Shown: positions 17,453 through 25,923, counted from the stretch's first letter. The stretch: DNA of 37,044 nt from Candidatus Aminicenans sakinawicola JGI OTU-1 (GCA_000493965.1 AWNV01000031.1:1-37044); one strand, 5' to 3'. The notes: generated from the letters alone by a model not told the origin. Numbers and translations are program-made.

Positions 17453-17484
17453 TGCTTTTTTCTTAAAATTATTTTCTTTGACAT
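17449..17484 (-). CDS. 11-codon leader ORF (MSKKIILRKKQ)
   Basis: The duplicated leader module carries its own GAGGAGG site and ATG. In front of the VWA gene that ATG opens the real protein (MSKKIIF). Here the copied start gives MSKKIILRKKQ and a stop that overlaps the ATG of the HEAT-repeat gene (ATGA, 17449-17452). The gene lacks a good ribosome-binding site of its own, so its translation is probably coupled to this leader. Confidence 0.55.
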   Translation of the reverse strand: MSKKIILRKKQ

Positions 17485-17559
17485 CGTTCCTCCTCGTCTT
17501 TCATGCTGCATTATTTCATTTCTCTCACTTTCTATACAATCATGAGAAGAAAATATTCC
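17465..17559 (-). repeat. leader module (copy 2, before the HEAT-repeat gene)
   Basis: Inverted copy of 9183-9277, differing at only a few bases. It contains the shared sequences TTGTATAGAAAGTGAGAG and GACGAGGAGGAACGATGTC. It supplies the probable promoter and ribosome-binding site for the HEAT-repeat gene. Confidence 0.75.
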
Positions 17560-17722
17560 TTACTTGTTTGCATTTCGAGTTGATACCCTTATTAGACGCT
17601 TACCCCAGATACATGATATTTATCTTTTATATACGGCAAATCAATTACAAAGATCCACAATTTATTATATTCAATTAGGAATTATGATTATGTTAAAATA
17701 AAATAGAGAAGGAGGCGAGAAG

Positions 17723-18190
17723 ATGAAAGAGAGAAAAGAATTAACTGCCTATTGTGGGGTTTATTGTGGCGATTGTTTAGGATATACAGGTGTGATTGCC
17801 GATGCAGCAAAGAACTTCATGATTGTGCTGGAGAAATATAAATTCGATCGAACTGCAAAATGTGTGTTATCTAAGAAGCTTAAAGATTATGACAATTTTT
17901 ATGAGATGCTTGGGTTTATGACTGGCTTAAAATGCCCGATGATTTGCAGGGAAAGGGAAGATAGTGGCATAGCCTGCAAGGTTAGGAAATGCTGTGTAGT
18001 TAGAGGTTTTTATGCTTGCTATGAATGCGATGATTTTGAGTTTTGTGATAAACTTAAATCACTCATGGAGGGACTTCATTATGATGCCTCTGTGAAGAAT
18101 TTGAAAGCTATCAAAGAAATGGGGCTTGAAGCCTGGATAACCAGGGGTAAACGACATTGTTACTGGAGCGAGGGAGATGATTGCCTATAA
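17723..18190 (+). CDS. DUF3795 family Cys-rich protein
   Basis: 155 aa. The N-terminus TAYCGVYCGDCLGYTG and the Cys pattern CPMICREREDSGIACKVRKC followed by CYECDDFEFCDKL are the DUF3795 signature, with about 14 cysteines that could bind zinc or an iron-sulfur cluster. The function of the family is not established. An AAGGAGGCG site precedes the ATG. It is one of three DUF3795 genes in the window (others at 34413 and 36926) but is a divergent, longer member. No clear attC site flanks it. Confidence 0.82.
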   Translation: MKERKELTAYCGVYCGDCLGYTGVIADAAKNFMIVLEKYKFDRTAKCVLSKKLKDYDNFYEMLGFMTGLKCPMICREREDSGIACKVRKCCVVRGFYACYECDDFEFCDKLKSLMEGLHYDASVKNLKAIKEMGLEAWITRGKRHCYWSEGDDCL

Positions 18191-18299
18191 TATGAGAGAG
18201 GTTCGGAATTATGTGGTTGTTTCGCGCCCTGCCATGCGAGTCATATAACAGCAGCGGAAATTTGCAAACGATTTTGATGTTCGACGAGGAGAAGAAAAG

Positions 18300-19079
18300 A
18301 TGGAGATTTCCTTTTATCAGATTGACGCCTTTGCCAGTAAGGTCTTTTCGGGAAATCCGGCAGGGGTCTGCTTGCTCGATGAATGGTTGCCGGATGAGAT
18401 TCTACAGTCCATAGCAGCCGAGAATAATCTCCCTGAGACTGCATTCCTGGTCCGGCGGGCGAATCACTACGATTTGCGCTGGTTCACTCCGAAGGTTGAA
18501 ATCGATCTGTGCGGCCATGCGACCCTGGCGAGTGGTCACGTCATCTTTGAATTTATTGATCCTGGTGCAAAACGGGTGGAATTCAGGAGCAAGATTGGAA
18601 ATCTATCCGTAGAGAGACGCGACGACCTGTTGTTTTTGGATTTTCCATCACGGAAACCCGCAGCGTGCGTACGGCCCGATAGAATCGACGTTATACTGGG
18701 CTCGCCTCCCTCCGAAGTTCTCGCTTCACGTGACTTAATGGCTGTATTTGATGATGAAGACATCATCAGAGCAATGAATCCCGATCTCACTGCCGTATCC
18801 CAACTGGACTATTTTGCGGTGATTGTCACAGCCCCGGGCAGGAAATCCGATTTTGTCTCACGCTTCTTCGCCCCCGGCGCTGGCATTCCCGAAGATCCGG
18901 TGACGGGGTCAGCACATTGCATGCTTGTTCCGTACTGGGCAGAGCGTTTGGGGAAAAAGGACCTCCATGCGTTTCAATTGAGCAAACGTGGCGGTGAGTT
19001 GTTCTGTTCAGACAGAGGTGACAGAGTCTCGATTGGAGGACGAGCCGTCACTTATCTATTCGGAACAATGGTGATATAA
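18300..19079 (+). CDS. PhzF-family isomerase/epimerase
   Basis: 259 aa, close to the usual ~260-300. The N-terminal QIDAFASKVFSGNPAGVCLL and the catalytic NLPETAF (Glu46) are diagnostic of the diaminopimelate-epimerase-fold PhzF family. The second half has the EDPVTGSAHC motif and FQLSKRGGEL. There are no phenazine genes nearby, so the substrate is unknown; most stand-alone members are uncharacterised isomerases. GC content is visibly higher than in neighbouring genes, suggesting separate acquisition. Its start follows AGGAGAAG. Confidence 0.9.
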   Translation: MEISFYQIDAFASKVFSGNPAGVCLLDEWLPDEILQSIAAENNLPETAFLVRRANHYDLRWFTPKVEIDLCGHATLASGHVIFEFIDPGAKRVEFRSKIGNLSVERRDDLLFLDFPSRKPAACVRPDRIDVILGSPPSEVLASRDLMAVFDDEDIIRAMNPDLTAVSQLDYFAVIVTAPGRKSDFVSRFFAPGAGIPEDPVTGSAHCMLVPYWAERLGKKDLHAFQLSKRGGELFCSDRGDRVSIGGRAVTYLFGTMVI

Positions 19080-19375
19080 TTTGTCGAACCGTTGCATGCG
19101 CTTGACTTGCATAGGCTGCGCCCTTCCAAGCAGATTATGCACACGTAAGCTGCATATATATTCTTTGAAACAAACCTATTTACCATATAAAATGATACTT
19201 CAAATGGGATGATCTATGGAGAAATTAAATTATGAAATGCAACGGTCTCATTTATATATGATCATTACTATCTATCCATTTCTACGGAGAGATAATTATC
19301 TGAAGCTTTTTAATAATAATACATTTAGAAGAACAGCCCCTTGTGCAGCTTTTGTTCCCCAAAGAACTGAAAGCG
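19080..19375. other. gene-free stretch
   Basis: No supported gene. The 19216-19689 frame is antisense to the PH-domain gene and has no family match. No complete attC site is seen after the PhzF gene. Confidence 0.4.
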
Positions 19376-19390
19376 TCTGGTTAGGTGTCC
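19376..19390 (-). repeat. partial attC box after the PH-domain gene
   Basis: On the minus strand GGACACCTAACCAGACG includes a CCTAACC R''-type box that contains the stop codon (TAA) of the PH-domain gene, a common arrangement in cassettes. The rest of the site is missing, so it appears truncated. Confidence 0.4.
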
Positions 19391-19824
19391 AGTTTCCTCG
19401 CCTCGTTGACTGCCTGCGCAAGCTCGTTGGGTTGGTCGGTACCGATTCGGTATCGCTTTCCAGACGACATCACAATTTCGATAGCATCCAAACCGGAAAC
19501 GTTATAGAGCCAACCGTGTGGGATCAACCGAATCCCCCAGCCATAGTACCAGCTGTTTCTTACTGGATAGACTTTCTCGATATCCTTGATCTCGAATCTC
19601 TTCTTGACTATACCAACACCGAAGTAGATTCCCAAATGATCATTGCTTATCTCGACGGTGAGAGAATAGAAAAGAGCCACGCACACTAGAAGGGTCAGTA
19701 ACACTACAATTGTAATAGTATGCCACTCTACGATAAATCCAAGCAGAGCGAGTAGAACTATGGCAGCGACGAAGAGTGACACCATAAGTGTGCCGAACTG
19801 TACATGCTTGTAATAAATAGACAT
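19381..19824 (-). CDS. PH-domain membrane protein (bPH type)
   Basis: 147 aa. Two N-terminal membrane helices (about 10-52) are followed by a bacterial PH-like domain: LTVEISNDHLGIYFGVGIVK, then KDIEKVYPVRNSWYYGWGIR and EIVMSSGKRYRIGTDQPNEL. Small two-helix PH proteins are a frequent type of integron cassette cargo. Here the gene follows a minus-oriented attC site (19876-20004), as expected for a cassette, and its stop lies in an R''-type box. Its biochemical role is unknown. Confidence 0.78.
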   Translation of the reverse strand: MSIYYKHVQFGTLMVSLFVAAIVLLALLGFIVEWHTITIVVLLTLLVCVALFYSLTVEISNDHLGIYFGVGIVKKRFEIKDIEKVYPVRNSWYYGWGIRLIPHGWLYNVSGLDAIEIVMSSGKRYRIGTDQPNELAQAVNEARKLDT

Positions 19825-19875
19825 TGTTCATTGTCTCCTTTGCCAATGACAAACTACCCTCGTTTTGTATTGACC

Positions 19876-20004
19876 GCGCTAACAATCACTATACTGCATG
19901 CTGTATTTTGAGAAAAATACAGCCGCAGAATAGGCTAATTATGAATCTTTCTAAAAATATGCTAACAATGCAGTGATACGTTATCAATATCCTTGTTATA
20001 CAGC
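19876..20004 (-). repeat. long AT-rich attC-like site (copy B)
   Basis: Second copy of the ~130-bp element. In the minus direction it opens TGTATAACAAGGATATTG and closes AGTGATTGTTAGCGC. Its middle has a perfect hairpin, GCTGTATTTT with loop GAGA and AAAATACAGC (19900-19923). The homology extends beyond the site to about 20044 (TTAGATATCATGGAGG), shared with 25484-25530. It lies 52 bp upstream of the PH-domain gene and next to the IS110-family element. Confidence 0.68.
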
Positions 20005-20047
20005 AAGCTGAAAATCTGACTAATTAGATATCATGGAGGATTTACGC

Positions 20048-20352
20048 AATGCCAGCTGCCATACTTTACGACATAGTTTCGCAATCCCCGGTAAAACTAT
20101 TCGTATAATGAAAGGAGGTATTAATATTATTTATGTTTAAGAACACAGATGATACATTATTGAGAAAATCATGTTTCAGGATGAGGACGAGAAACTATTT
20201 TGGACAAATGATCCAGGGCGACAGTATGTCCCTCCTGCTTATCTGTAGTAAATGCGAATTAAGCACGTTGGGATCCTCAATAAGGAAAACCCGTATTTAC
20301 GAGTTTGCAGATACAGATGAAGCAGGAACCTGAACAAAAAAGGAGATTTTAT
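20048..20352 (+). ncRNA. candidate bridge-RNA region of the IS110 element
   Basis: About 300 bp of non-coding DNA precede the transposase. In IS110-group elements this 5' region encodes the bridge RNA, which specifies target and donor DNA. A TATAAT sequence at about 20104 and short hairpins, such as AGGGCGACAGTATGTCCCT at about 20215-20233, are visible. No loop guide sequence could be assigned by eye. Confidence 0.35.
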
Positions 20353-21663
20353 ATGCCTGAAAGACAAGATGTATTCGTCGGTATCGATGTGAGCCGCCGC
20401 CATCATCAGTGTTCATTTGTTGCTAATGACCGAAAACCTGTATCCAAGACATTGAAAATCAAAGAAGACCGAGAAGGGTTTCAAACGCTGATAGAGAGAA
20501 TGTATGATATTGCTCATGAAAAAGGAAGCGTAAGCTTCCACATTGGCTTAGAAGCCACAGGTCACTATCATCAGAACCTGGTTGCCTTTCTTGAATCTAT
20601 CGATGATTTGGATCTAAGAGTATCCTGTATTAATCCTGTACAAACTAAACGATTCATACAGATGCTTATGCTGCGGGAACAAAATGACAAAGTTGACTCC
20701 CTTGCAATTGCGGAATTCATGTGTATCCAACGTCCTGAGCAGACATCCCAAAAACGCTCAGAAATGCGGCCATTGAGAGATTTATCCAGGCTGCGTGATC
20801 AGTTGGTTTCGCAAAAAACAGCCTGTATAAATCAGATGCATGCATTGTTGGATCAACTTTTTCCTGAATTCGAACAGGTTTTTACTGATATAAATAATGA
20901 GCCTTTAGCTTGGGCAGTGCTTTATCGCTACCCCTGTCCAAAAAATATTTTGACAGCAAAGACAAGCCGATTAATGACTGTCCAGAATAGAAAGGGAGGC
21001 AGGTATTTAGGGAAGAAAAAAGCATTGCAGTTGAAAGCATTGGCTAAGCAAACCATAGGGAGCAGTAAGGGTGACGTCTATGTATTTCAGATTAGAATCT
21101 TAACCCAGAATCTAAGATCTTTGCACCAGCAAATCCAAGACACTGATAAGACTATTGAAAATACAATCAATTCCATGAATCTTCCGCCTTGGAAGACGAT
21201 CCCAAGCATTGGTGTACTAACCATGGCTACTTTATTAGGTGATGTCGGTGATCCTCGTCTTTTTGGTTCGGCCAAGAAGTTCTCATCTTTTTTAGGACTA
21301 ACTCCTCGAGGCAAGCAAAGCGGCTCATCTGTAAATAGGAAGGGCCATATAAGCAAATGTGGCCCAAGTCATATCCGGCAAAAACTTTATATGTGTGTCG
21401 TCTCTGCTCTTTCTACAAAAAAGAACCCAATCCTTTTAGATGTCTATAATCGTTTGGTTTCAAAAGGAAAGCCCAAAAACGTTGCCATTGTTGCCAGTAT
21501 GAATCATCTGGCCCGAGTAATTTATGGTGTTTTTAAATCCAATCAGCCATTTGATCCGCAATATTATGGAAGGGAAACCGGTCTCGGACGGCCCCGAAAT
21601 GGCAACTCGGCCATTATACGCAGGGTCCCTCCTCCGAGACCTAAATGTAAGGTAATGGTATAA
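20353..21663 (+). CDS. IS110-family transposase
   Basis: 436 aa from the ATG at 20353, preceded by AAAAAGGAG. The N-terminal RuvC-like DEDD domain has Asp12 (VGIDVSRRHHQ), Glu67 (GLEATGHYH), Asp112 and Asp115 (NDKVDSLAIAEF). The C-terminal Transposase_20 domain has IPSIGVLTMATLLGDVGD and FLGLTPRGKQSGSS, with the serine that performs strand exchange. It is complete and apparently functional. It catalyses recombination guided by a structured RNA. The element sits directly beside a long attC site; a subgroup of the related IS1111 elements is known to target attC sites. Confidence 0.93.
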   Translation: MPERQDVFVGIDVSRRHHQCSFVANDRKPVSKTLKIKEDREGFQTLIERMYDIAHEKGSVSFHIGLEATGHYHQNLVAFLESIDDLDLRVSCINPVQTKRFIQMLMLREQNDKVDSLAIAEFMCIQRPEQTSQKRSEMRPLRDLSRLRDQLVSQKTACINQMHALLDQLFPEFEQVFTDINNEPLAWAVLYRYPCPKNILTAKTSRLMTVQNRKGGRYLGKKKALQLKALAKQTIGSSKGDVYVFQIRILTQNLRSLHQQIQDTDKTIENTINSMNLPPWKTIPSIGVLTMATLLGDVGDPRLFGSAKKFSSFLGLTPRGKQSGSSVNRKGHISKCGPSHIRQKLYMCVVSALSTKKNPILLDVYNRLVSKGKPKNVAIVASMNHLARVIYGVFKSNQPFDPQYYGRETGLGRPRNGNSAIIRRVPPPRPKCKVMV

Positions 21664-21799
21664 AAGGATGCTGTCAAGCTTATTGCGATTTTCCTTGATT
21701 TTTTTCTTGACTTTTTTAATAGCACCTGTCGCTGATCACACATTACAAGATAGATTAGATAAATTGTGTAAATATGGAATATGAAGACTCGACTCCGTA

Positions 21800-23632
21800 T
21801 TATTTCAAAATAATCAGAGAGAAGGAATCAGGAACGATTATGTAATCCTTATAAAGGGTCACACCAGCTGGTTCACCAGGGGTATCAAATGAAGCTACAA
21901 GTTTCGGCTCTTTGATATTACGTATGTCTATTTTTTTAAGGCCCGAAGATTCATCCGATACATAAGCATAATTTCCGGCTACTTTTATGCCATTGGCAAA
22001 CCCCTCCATGGGAAGATCTGCGACAATGTGCGGTTTTTTCGGGTTGCTCACATCCACGATCTGAAGGCCTGAATCACCATCAGCTATATAAGCATATTCC
22101 CCGCTTACTGCTACGCCATAGGCAAGGCCGGGAGTCTGAAGGGAACCAACAAGGCTAGGCGCTGATAGGTCTTTAATGTCAATAATGTGAAAACCGGTAT
22201 CGCTATTAGCGATATAGGCAAAATCGCCCTTTACATCCAGGCCGTAGGCAAATCCTGCCATTTCAAGCGAACCGGTAATCTCAGGCGCGGAAGGATCCGC
22301 AAGCGAGACAATGTGAAAACCGGCATGGTCTGCTGTCAAATAGGCATATTCTCCACACACTAAAACTTTCCGGGTCACCCCTGGAATTTCAAGCATTTTT
22401 ATCATCTTTATTTTCGCAGGGTCGGAAAAATCATAGATCCTTATTCCCCATCTATCAGTGATATAAGCAAAATTTCCTGCTGCTGCCAGCCCGTGAACTC
22501 CTCTAAATACAGTAGTAGATCCGGCAATACGCAGCGCAGCAGGATCTTTAGGGTCGATCACCTGCAGGCCGGAAAGATCCCCTACAGCACAAAGAAATTC
22601 TCCTGCTGCCTCTGCGGCAATGATCGAACTCGGAGTTGAAAACCGTCCTATTACCTTTGGCCGAGCCGGTTCTGTAATTGAAAGAATGTGAACTCCTGAA
22701 AAATGGTCCACTACATAAGCATATTCTCCATTAACTGTAACATCCCAGGCCTCGTTGTACATAGTGTATTTCTGAAAAGCAGCCTCAATCGGGGAGGTGG
22801 GATCGCTTATATCAACGATTTGAAAAGCACCGTCATACAGGTTTCCGATATAAGCATAATCTCCCCTTACAGTCACACCGTGAGCATATCCGGAGGTAGT
22901 AAATGAGGCAGCAAGCTTTGGTTCTAAGGGATTGCTTATGTTTATAACCTGCAGTCCGGACGAGCCGTCGGTTATATAAGCATGGTCACCGGAAACCGCC
23001 ACTCTTTCTGCTTTGTCCGGGGTATCATATGTACCCTCCACTTTTGGTTCTAAGGGATTGCTTATGTTTATAATCTGCAGTCCGGACGAGCCATCGGCTA
23101 TATAGGCATAATCGCCCCTGATAATAACATCTTCAGCCGAACCGGGTGTATCCATGGCACCTGAAAGCTCAGGGGCTGCCGGATCTGAGATTTTGATTAT
23201 CTGCAAGCCTGACTCTGCTGCTGCTACATAGGCATATTTTCCAACTGCAGCCACTGCTTTTGCTTCTCCGGTAGTTTCATATATCCCTTTTAAATCAGGC
23301 GTTTTGACATCGGATATATCCACGATCTGCAAACCCTTTTTCCCGGCAGCTACAAGTGCCAGGTTGTCTATAGTCTCAATACCATAGCCTCCCCCCAGGT
23401 AAAGCTTCGACACCGCAGCCGGTTTGCGTTTATTGGAAACATCCAAAATTTGCAGTCCATTTAAAAAAGCACAATAGGCATAGTCACCGTTGATTTTTAC
23501 ATCATGGGCTTTAGACCAGAGTATGGAATCAACATATTCCAGTTTCTCTTTTTGTGAAATAAGCTGGCAGGAAAACATCAATAATATAAGCACAAAGATG
23601 ACAGAAAAGGTCTGTTTTGTTTTATTATTCAT
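21800..23632 (-). CDS. LVIVD-repeat beta-propeller lipoprotein
   Basis: 610 aa with a lipoprotein-like signal peptide (LMFSC). The rest is about 13 copies of a ~42-residue LVIVD repeat (for example YAYIADGSSGLQIINISNPL followed by EPKVEGTYDTP), which fold as beta-propeller blades. At DNA level two neighbouring repeats are nearly identical over about 50 bp (22921 and 23047, 126 bp apart), a sign of recent repeat duplication. LVIVD proteins are cell-surface proteins of unknown ligand. It is the last gene of a three-gene operon with the Tat/DUF362 and DUF6599 genes (18-bp and 12-bp gaps). Confidence 0.88.
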   Translation of the reverse strand: MNNKTKQTFSVIFVLILLMFSCQLISQKEKLEYVDSILWSKAHDVKINGDYAYCAFLNGLQILDVSNKRKPAAVSKLYLGGGYGIETIDNLALVAAGKKGLQIVDISDVKTPDLKGIYETTGEAKAVAAVGKYAYVAAAESGLQIIKISDPAAPELSGAMDTPGSAEDVIIRGDYAYIADGSSGLQIINISNPLEPKVEGTYDTPDKAERVAVSGDHAYITDGSSGLQVINISNPLEPKLAASFTTSGYAHGVTVRGDYAYIGNLYDGAFQIVDISDPTSPIEAAFQKYTMYNEAWDVTVNGEYAYVVDHFSGVHILSITEPARPKVIGRFSTPSSIIAAEAAGEFLCAVGDLSGLQVIDPKDPAALRIAGSTTVFRGVHGLAAAGNFAYITDRWGIRIYDFSDPAKIKMIKMLEIPGVTRKVLVCGEYAYLTADHAGFHIVSLADPSAPEITGSLEMAGFAYGLDVKGDFAYIANSDTGFHIIDIKDLSAPSLVGSLQTPGLAYGVAVSGEYAYIADGDSGLQIVDVSNPKKPHIVADLPMEGFANGIKVAGNYAYVSDESSGLKKIDIRNIKEPKLVASFDTPGEPAGVTLYKDYIIVPDSFSLIILK

Positions 23633-23650
23633 CTGTCTCCCCCTAAAATA

Positions 23651-24523
23651 TCATATCAGGATATCCTCGTCCCAACCCAGTTTGATCAATTCGATCTTGT
23701 TTAGATCACTGGTTCCGATACCATGTTTGGTGTCAGCAACCTGAATATGCTTTGGGACAGGAGGCAGTTCCCGGGCTTTGCCCAAGACCTGCCGGCGTTT
23801 GGCTTTTATAAGCTCCAGCCCGATACTATCAACTGCAACCGGATCCTTGCCTACCAGGATCCCATAGTAGTTCCAGACATAGCGGCGGCTGAAATGATGG
23901 GGGCCGCGGCCGTGAAACTGGGGAGTAAGGCAGCATAGGATATTCAGCCGGGTCTTGCCTTTAACCATGGGCAGCTTATAACAAGACCCCAGGTCAGAAC
24001 AGCTGTTAGGATGTAAAGCCTGCTGCGAGGGGGCAAACATGATATAGTTCTTCATGCATCCACTCATGCCCGCTAAGTAATGGGTCCGGATCGGCCGCAC
24101 ATTAAAAAGAGAGGTCGCTTTCTTAAATATGGGATTTTGTCTCACACCATGGTCATCAATACTTATATCCTCTTCCTTCACTCCGGCTTCTACAATACGG
24201 CGTTTGAGGGCTTGTTCCAGTTCCGCTGGAGTGGGCAGGTATGACCAGACATTACTCTTTATCCCTACGACCTCCCCCGCTTTGACCAGCGATTGAAAAG
24301 CTTTTTCCGGTGTTCTCTTATCTAAAAGAGCCATAACCGCTTTATCCAGCATATTCTGAATAACTTCAGCATTAAAGCGGGAATTAGCATCTAATGCTTC
24401 CGGGTTGCGGATCAAGACCACCCTGGATTTTTTTGCAGGCTCCGCGGAAAATCCCATGGCAGCGCCTAATACTACACCAGCGCTTCCCCGGATAAAATCA
24501 CGGCGTGTTATAAGTTTTGTCAT
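23651..24523 (-). CDS. Tat-exported DUF362 protein
   Basis: 290 aa. The N-terminus TRRDFIRGSAGVVLGAAMG is a clear twin-arginine signal, so the protein is exported folded, usually with a bound cofactor. The body has DUF362 features (VVGIKSNVWSYLPTPAELEQ, AGMSGCMKNYIMF, GKDPVAVDSIGLELI). DUF362 proteins often carry iron-sulfur clusters, but no ferredoxin-type Cys cluster is obvious here beyond scattered cysteines (LNILCCLTPQ). It lies 12 bp after the DUF6599 gene and 18 bp before the LVIVD gene, so all three are probably one transcript. Confidence 0.85.
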   Translation of the reverse strand: MTKLITRRDFIRGSAGVVLGAAMGFSAEPAKKSRVVLIRNPEALDANSRFNAEVIQNMLDKAVMALLDKRTPEKAFQSLVKAGEVVGIKSNVWSYLPTPAELEQALKRRIVEAGVKEEDISIDDHGVRQNPIFKKATSLFNVRPIRTHYLAGMSGCMKNYIMFAPSQQALHPNSCSDLGSCYKLPMVKGKTRLNILCCLTPQFHGRGPHHFSRRYVWNYYGILVGKDPVAVDSIGLELIKAKRRQVLGKARELPPVPKHIQVADTKHGIGTSDLNKIELIKLGWDEDILI

Positions 24524-24535
24524 AAAAGCTCCCCT

Positions 24536-25417
24536 TTATTCAAAATGTATCTCTAAGAACAACTCTTGAGCCCGGGCATTGTCCGGAGCGTCAAAAATTA
24601 TCACTACAATAGTTTCTCTTTGCTTTACTATTGTCCATGACTGGTTTTCCATCTGTGCCAGGCCGGTTTCTGTGGCTTCAGGCATATACCCTGAACAAAA
24701 AGATTCATGGGCAGTCTCTGCTGCAGCTTCATCCGGGTAGCGGACGATCAGTAATTTAACCAGTTCCTGTTCTCCCCTCTTATATTCGGCAAACACACAA
24801 TCAGTGCTGCGGTTAAGGTTAAGGATATTATCGCTGGCAATAAAGAACCGGTTATTCAGGTTTACATTGCTGTGAAAGTAACTTGTCCGGTCTTTTATTA
24901 GACCCTTGTCCGGAAGGAATTTCAGCATTTCAGGTTTTGCACCTTCAGGGCCCAGCAATTCTGCTGCAGATTTCCCCAGTTCATAGATGGCCGGTTTTGC
25001 TGCCTGATCATCACCAGCAGCAATGACGGAGACAAAATAGCGGCCCTTCCAGAACCGCAGCAGGCCAAAACCGTATTCAGAGTCCTGGCCGATCCCGGCT
25101 CCCTCATCCTCCCTGTCACAGGAAAATACTCCAAAAGCCTCAGCCGGAGAACCCATATCATAGATATCCAGTGTGATCTCATCTTCTCCCGTCCGTTTAA
25201 ATTTCCGGACAAATACCTGCTGAAAATCAAATGCCAGATAGACCTCGGCTCCGCCATTCATATAATCATACAGGGTCTCCCGGTTGTAAACACTATCTTC
25301 ACCCTCAGCCTTCCAGTCTAACACCTGGTCAGGCAGGGATTGGTAGATATCTTCCACATTTCCTCCCCTGCAGTATATTAGTACGATCATCATCAGTAAT
25401 AAAAGAATTTTTTTCAT
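24536..25417 (-). CDS. DUF6599-like lipoprotein
   Basis: 293 aa. I place the start at the ATG at 25417 (MKKILLLLMMIVLIYCRGGN), which has an AGGAAG site and opens a lipoprotein signal peptide; the frame is open further upstream to 25498 but that part reads through repeat sequence. The mature protein matches the DUF6599 pattern: LYDYMNGGAEVYLAFDFQQV, then DIYDMGSPAEAFGVFS and FWKGRYFVSVIA. It is the first gene of the operon with the Tat-exported and LVIVD proteins. All three are predicted to be exported, which suggests a shared envelope process. The function is unknown. Confidence 0.78.
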   Translation of the reverse strand: MKKILLLLMMIVLIYCRGGNVEDIYQSLPDQVLDWKAEGEDSVYNRETLYDYMNGGAEVYLAFDFQQVFVRKFKRTGEDEITLDIYDMGSPAEAFGVFSCDREDEGAGIGQDSEYGFGLLRFWKGRYFVSVIAAGDDQAAKPAIYELGKSAAELLGPEGAKPEMLKFLPDKGLIKDRTSYFHSNVNLNNRFFIASDNILNLNRSTDCVFAEYKRGEQELVKLLIVRYPDEAAAETAHESFCSGYMPEATETGLAQMENQSWTIVKQRETIVVIIFDAPDNARAQELFLEIHFE

Positions 25418-25483
25418 ACTTCCTAACTCCTCGATCGATAATGATATATTACTAATTGTATTTAAGGAAAAGCAATTTCTTTT

Positions 25484-25530
25484 CATTAAATCCTCCATGA
25501 TATCTAATTCGTCGGTTATACAGCAAGCTG
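25484..25530 (-). repeat. attC-flank fragment
   Basis: The sequence CATGATATCTAATTCGTCGG and its surroundings are also found beside attC copies B (20012-20044) and C (34212-34246). In copy C orientation it encodes the end of a cassette ORF (..SSDIQLAV and a TAA stop lying in the R'' box). Here only this flank remains; no complete attC follows, although a lone R' box is at 25585. Confidence 0.6.
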
Positions 25531-25584
25531 TTCTAAAACTGATAGCGATGGTTTACACATGGAGCGATCTTTAATGAACTCAAT

Positions 25585-25592
25585 CGTTAGAC
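25585..25592 (+). repeat. isolated attC R' box before higBA
   Basis: CGTTAGAC fits the R' consensus (GTTRRRY) and sits just upstream of the higBA promoter in cassette orientation. It would be the left boundary of the higBA cassette. The remainder of the upstream attC site could not be paired by eye. Confidence 0.45.
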
Positions 25593-25597
25593 ATCTG

Positions 25598-25635
25598 TAT
25601 TAACGCTTGACATTATTATCGCTTCGCGTTAATAT
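25598..25635 (+). promoter_or_regulatory. higBA promoter and HigA operator
   Basis: TTGACA (25607-25612) and TAATAT (25630-25635) are separated by 17 bp. They are enclosed by a perfect 9-bp inverted repeat, TATTAACGC (25598-25606) and GCGTTAATA (25626-25634). The arrangement, with operator arms overlapping the promoter, is what is expected for autorepression by HigA. The cassette thus carries its own promoter. Confidence 0.75.
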
Positions 25636-25641
25636 TTTATT

Positions 25642-25923
25642 ATGATCAGGGATTTCCGATGCAAGGAAACTGAGAAGATATTCAATCGTCAATTCTCTCG
25701 GAAATTCCCGGCTGATATTCAGCATACTGCCCTTCGAAAATTGGTTTTACTTGATGCGGCAGAATCGCTGGACGACCTACAAATCCCTCCGTCAAACCGC
25801 CTGGAGAAGCTGACCGGAGATAAGAAAGGGCAACACAACATTCGTATTAACGATCAGTGGCGTATATGTTTCGTATGGTCCCATGGGGACGCGCACAAGG
25901 TCGAAATCGCAGATTATCATTAG
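25642..25923 (+). CDS. higB: HigB/RelE-type toxin
   Basis: 93 aa of the HigB class of RelE/ParE mRNA interferases, starting MIRDFRCKETEKIFNRQFSR. The family core PSNRLEKLTGDKKGQHNIRI followed by NDQWRICFVW and VEIADYH is intact. It would cleave ribosome-bound mRNA when free of HigA. The toxin-first gene order is typical of higBA. The antitoxin begins 12 bp later, and both lie between an R' box and a complete attC site, i.e. a cassette in the plus orientation. Confidence 0.93.
   Translation: MIRDFRCKETEKIFNRQFSRKFPADIQHTALRKLVLLDAAESLDDLQIPPSNRLEKLTGDKKGQHNIRINDQWRICFVWSHGDAHKVEIADYH

Larger units (their letters stand above)
20045..21750 (+). mobile_element. IS110-family insertion sequence (boundaries approximate)
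   Basis: The element comprises the transposase gene, a long 5' non-coding region of about 300 bp and a short 3' region. IS110 elements lack terminal inverted repeats and usually leave little or no target duplication, so the ends cannot be placed from sequence alone. The left end must lie after the attC-associated homology that stops at about 20044, and the right end before the LVIVD operon at 21800. Confidence 0.7.

Noticed and set aside
18190..18300. attC site between DUF3795 and PhzF genes
   Set aside because: A CATATAACAGC sequence is present, but no complementary right half was found.
19216..19689. 157-codon plus-strand ORF
   Set aside because: It runs antisense through the PH-domain gene, has no ribosome-binding site and no family features; the minus-strand gene explains the region.
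20133..20333. 66-codon ORF upstream of the IS110 transposase
   Set aside because: It lies in the non-coding 5' region expected to encode a bridge RNA and has no recognisable domain.
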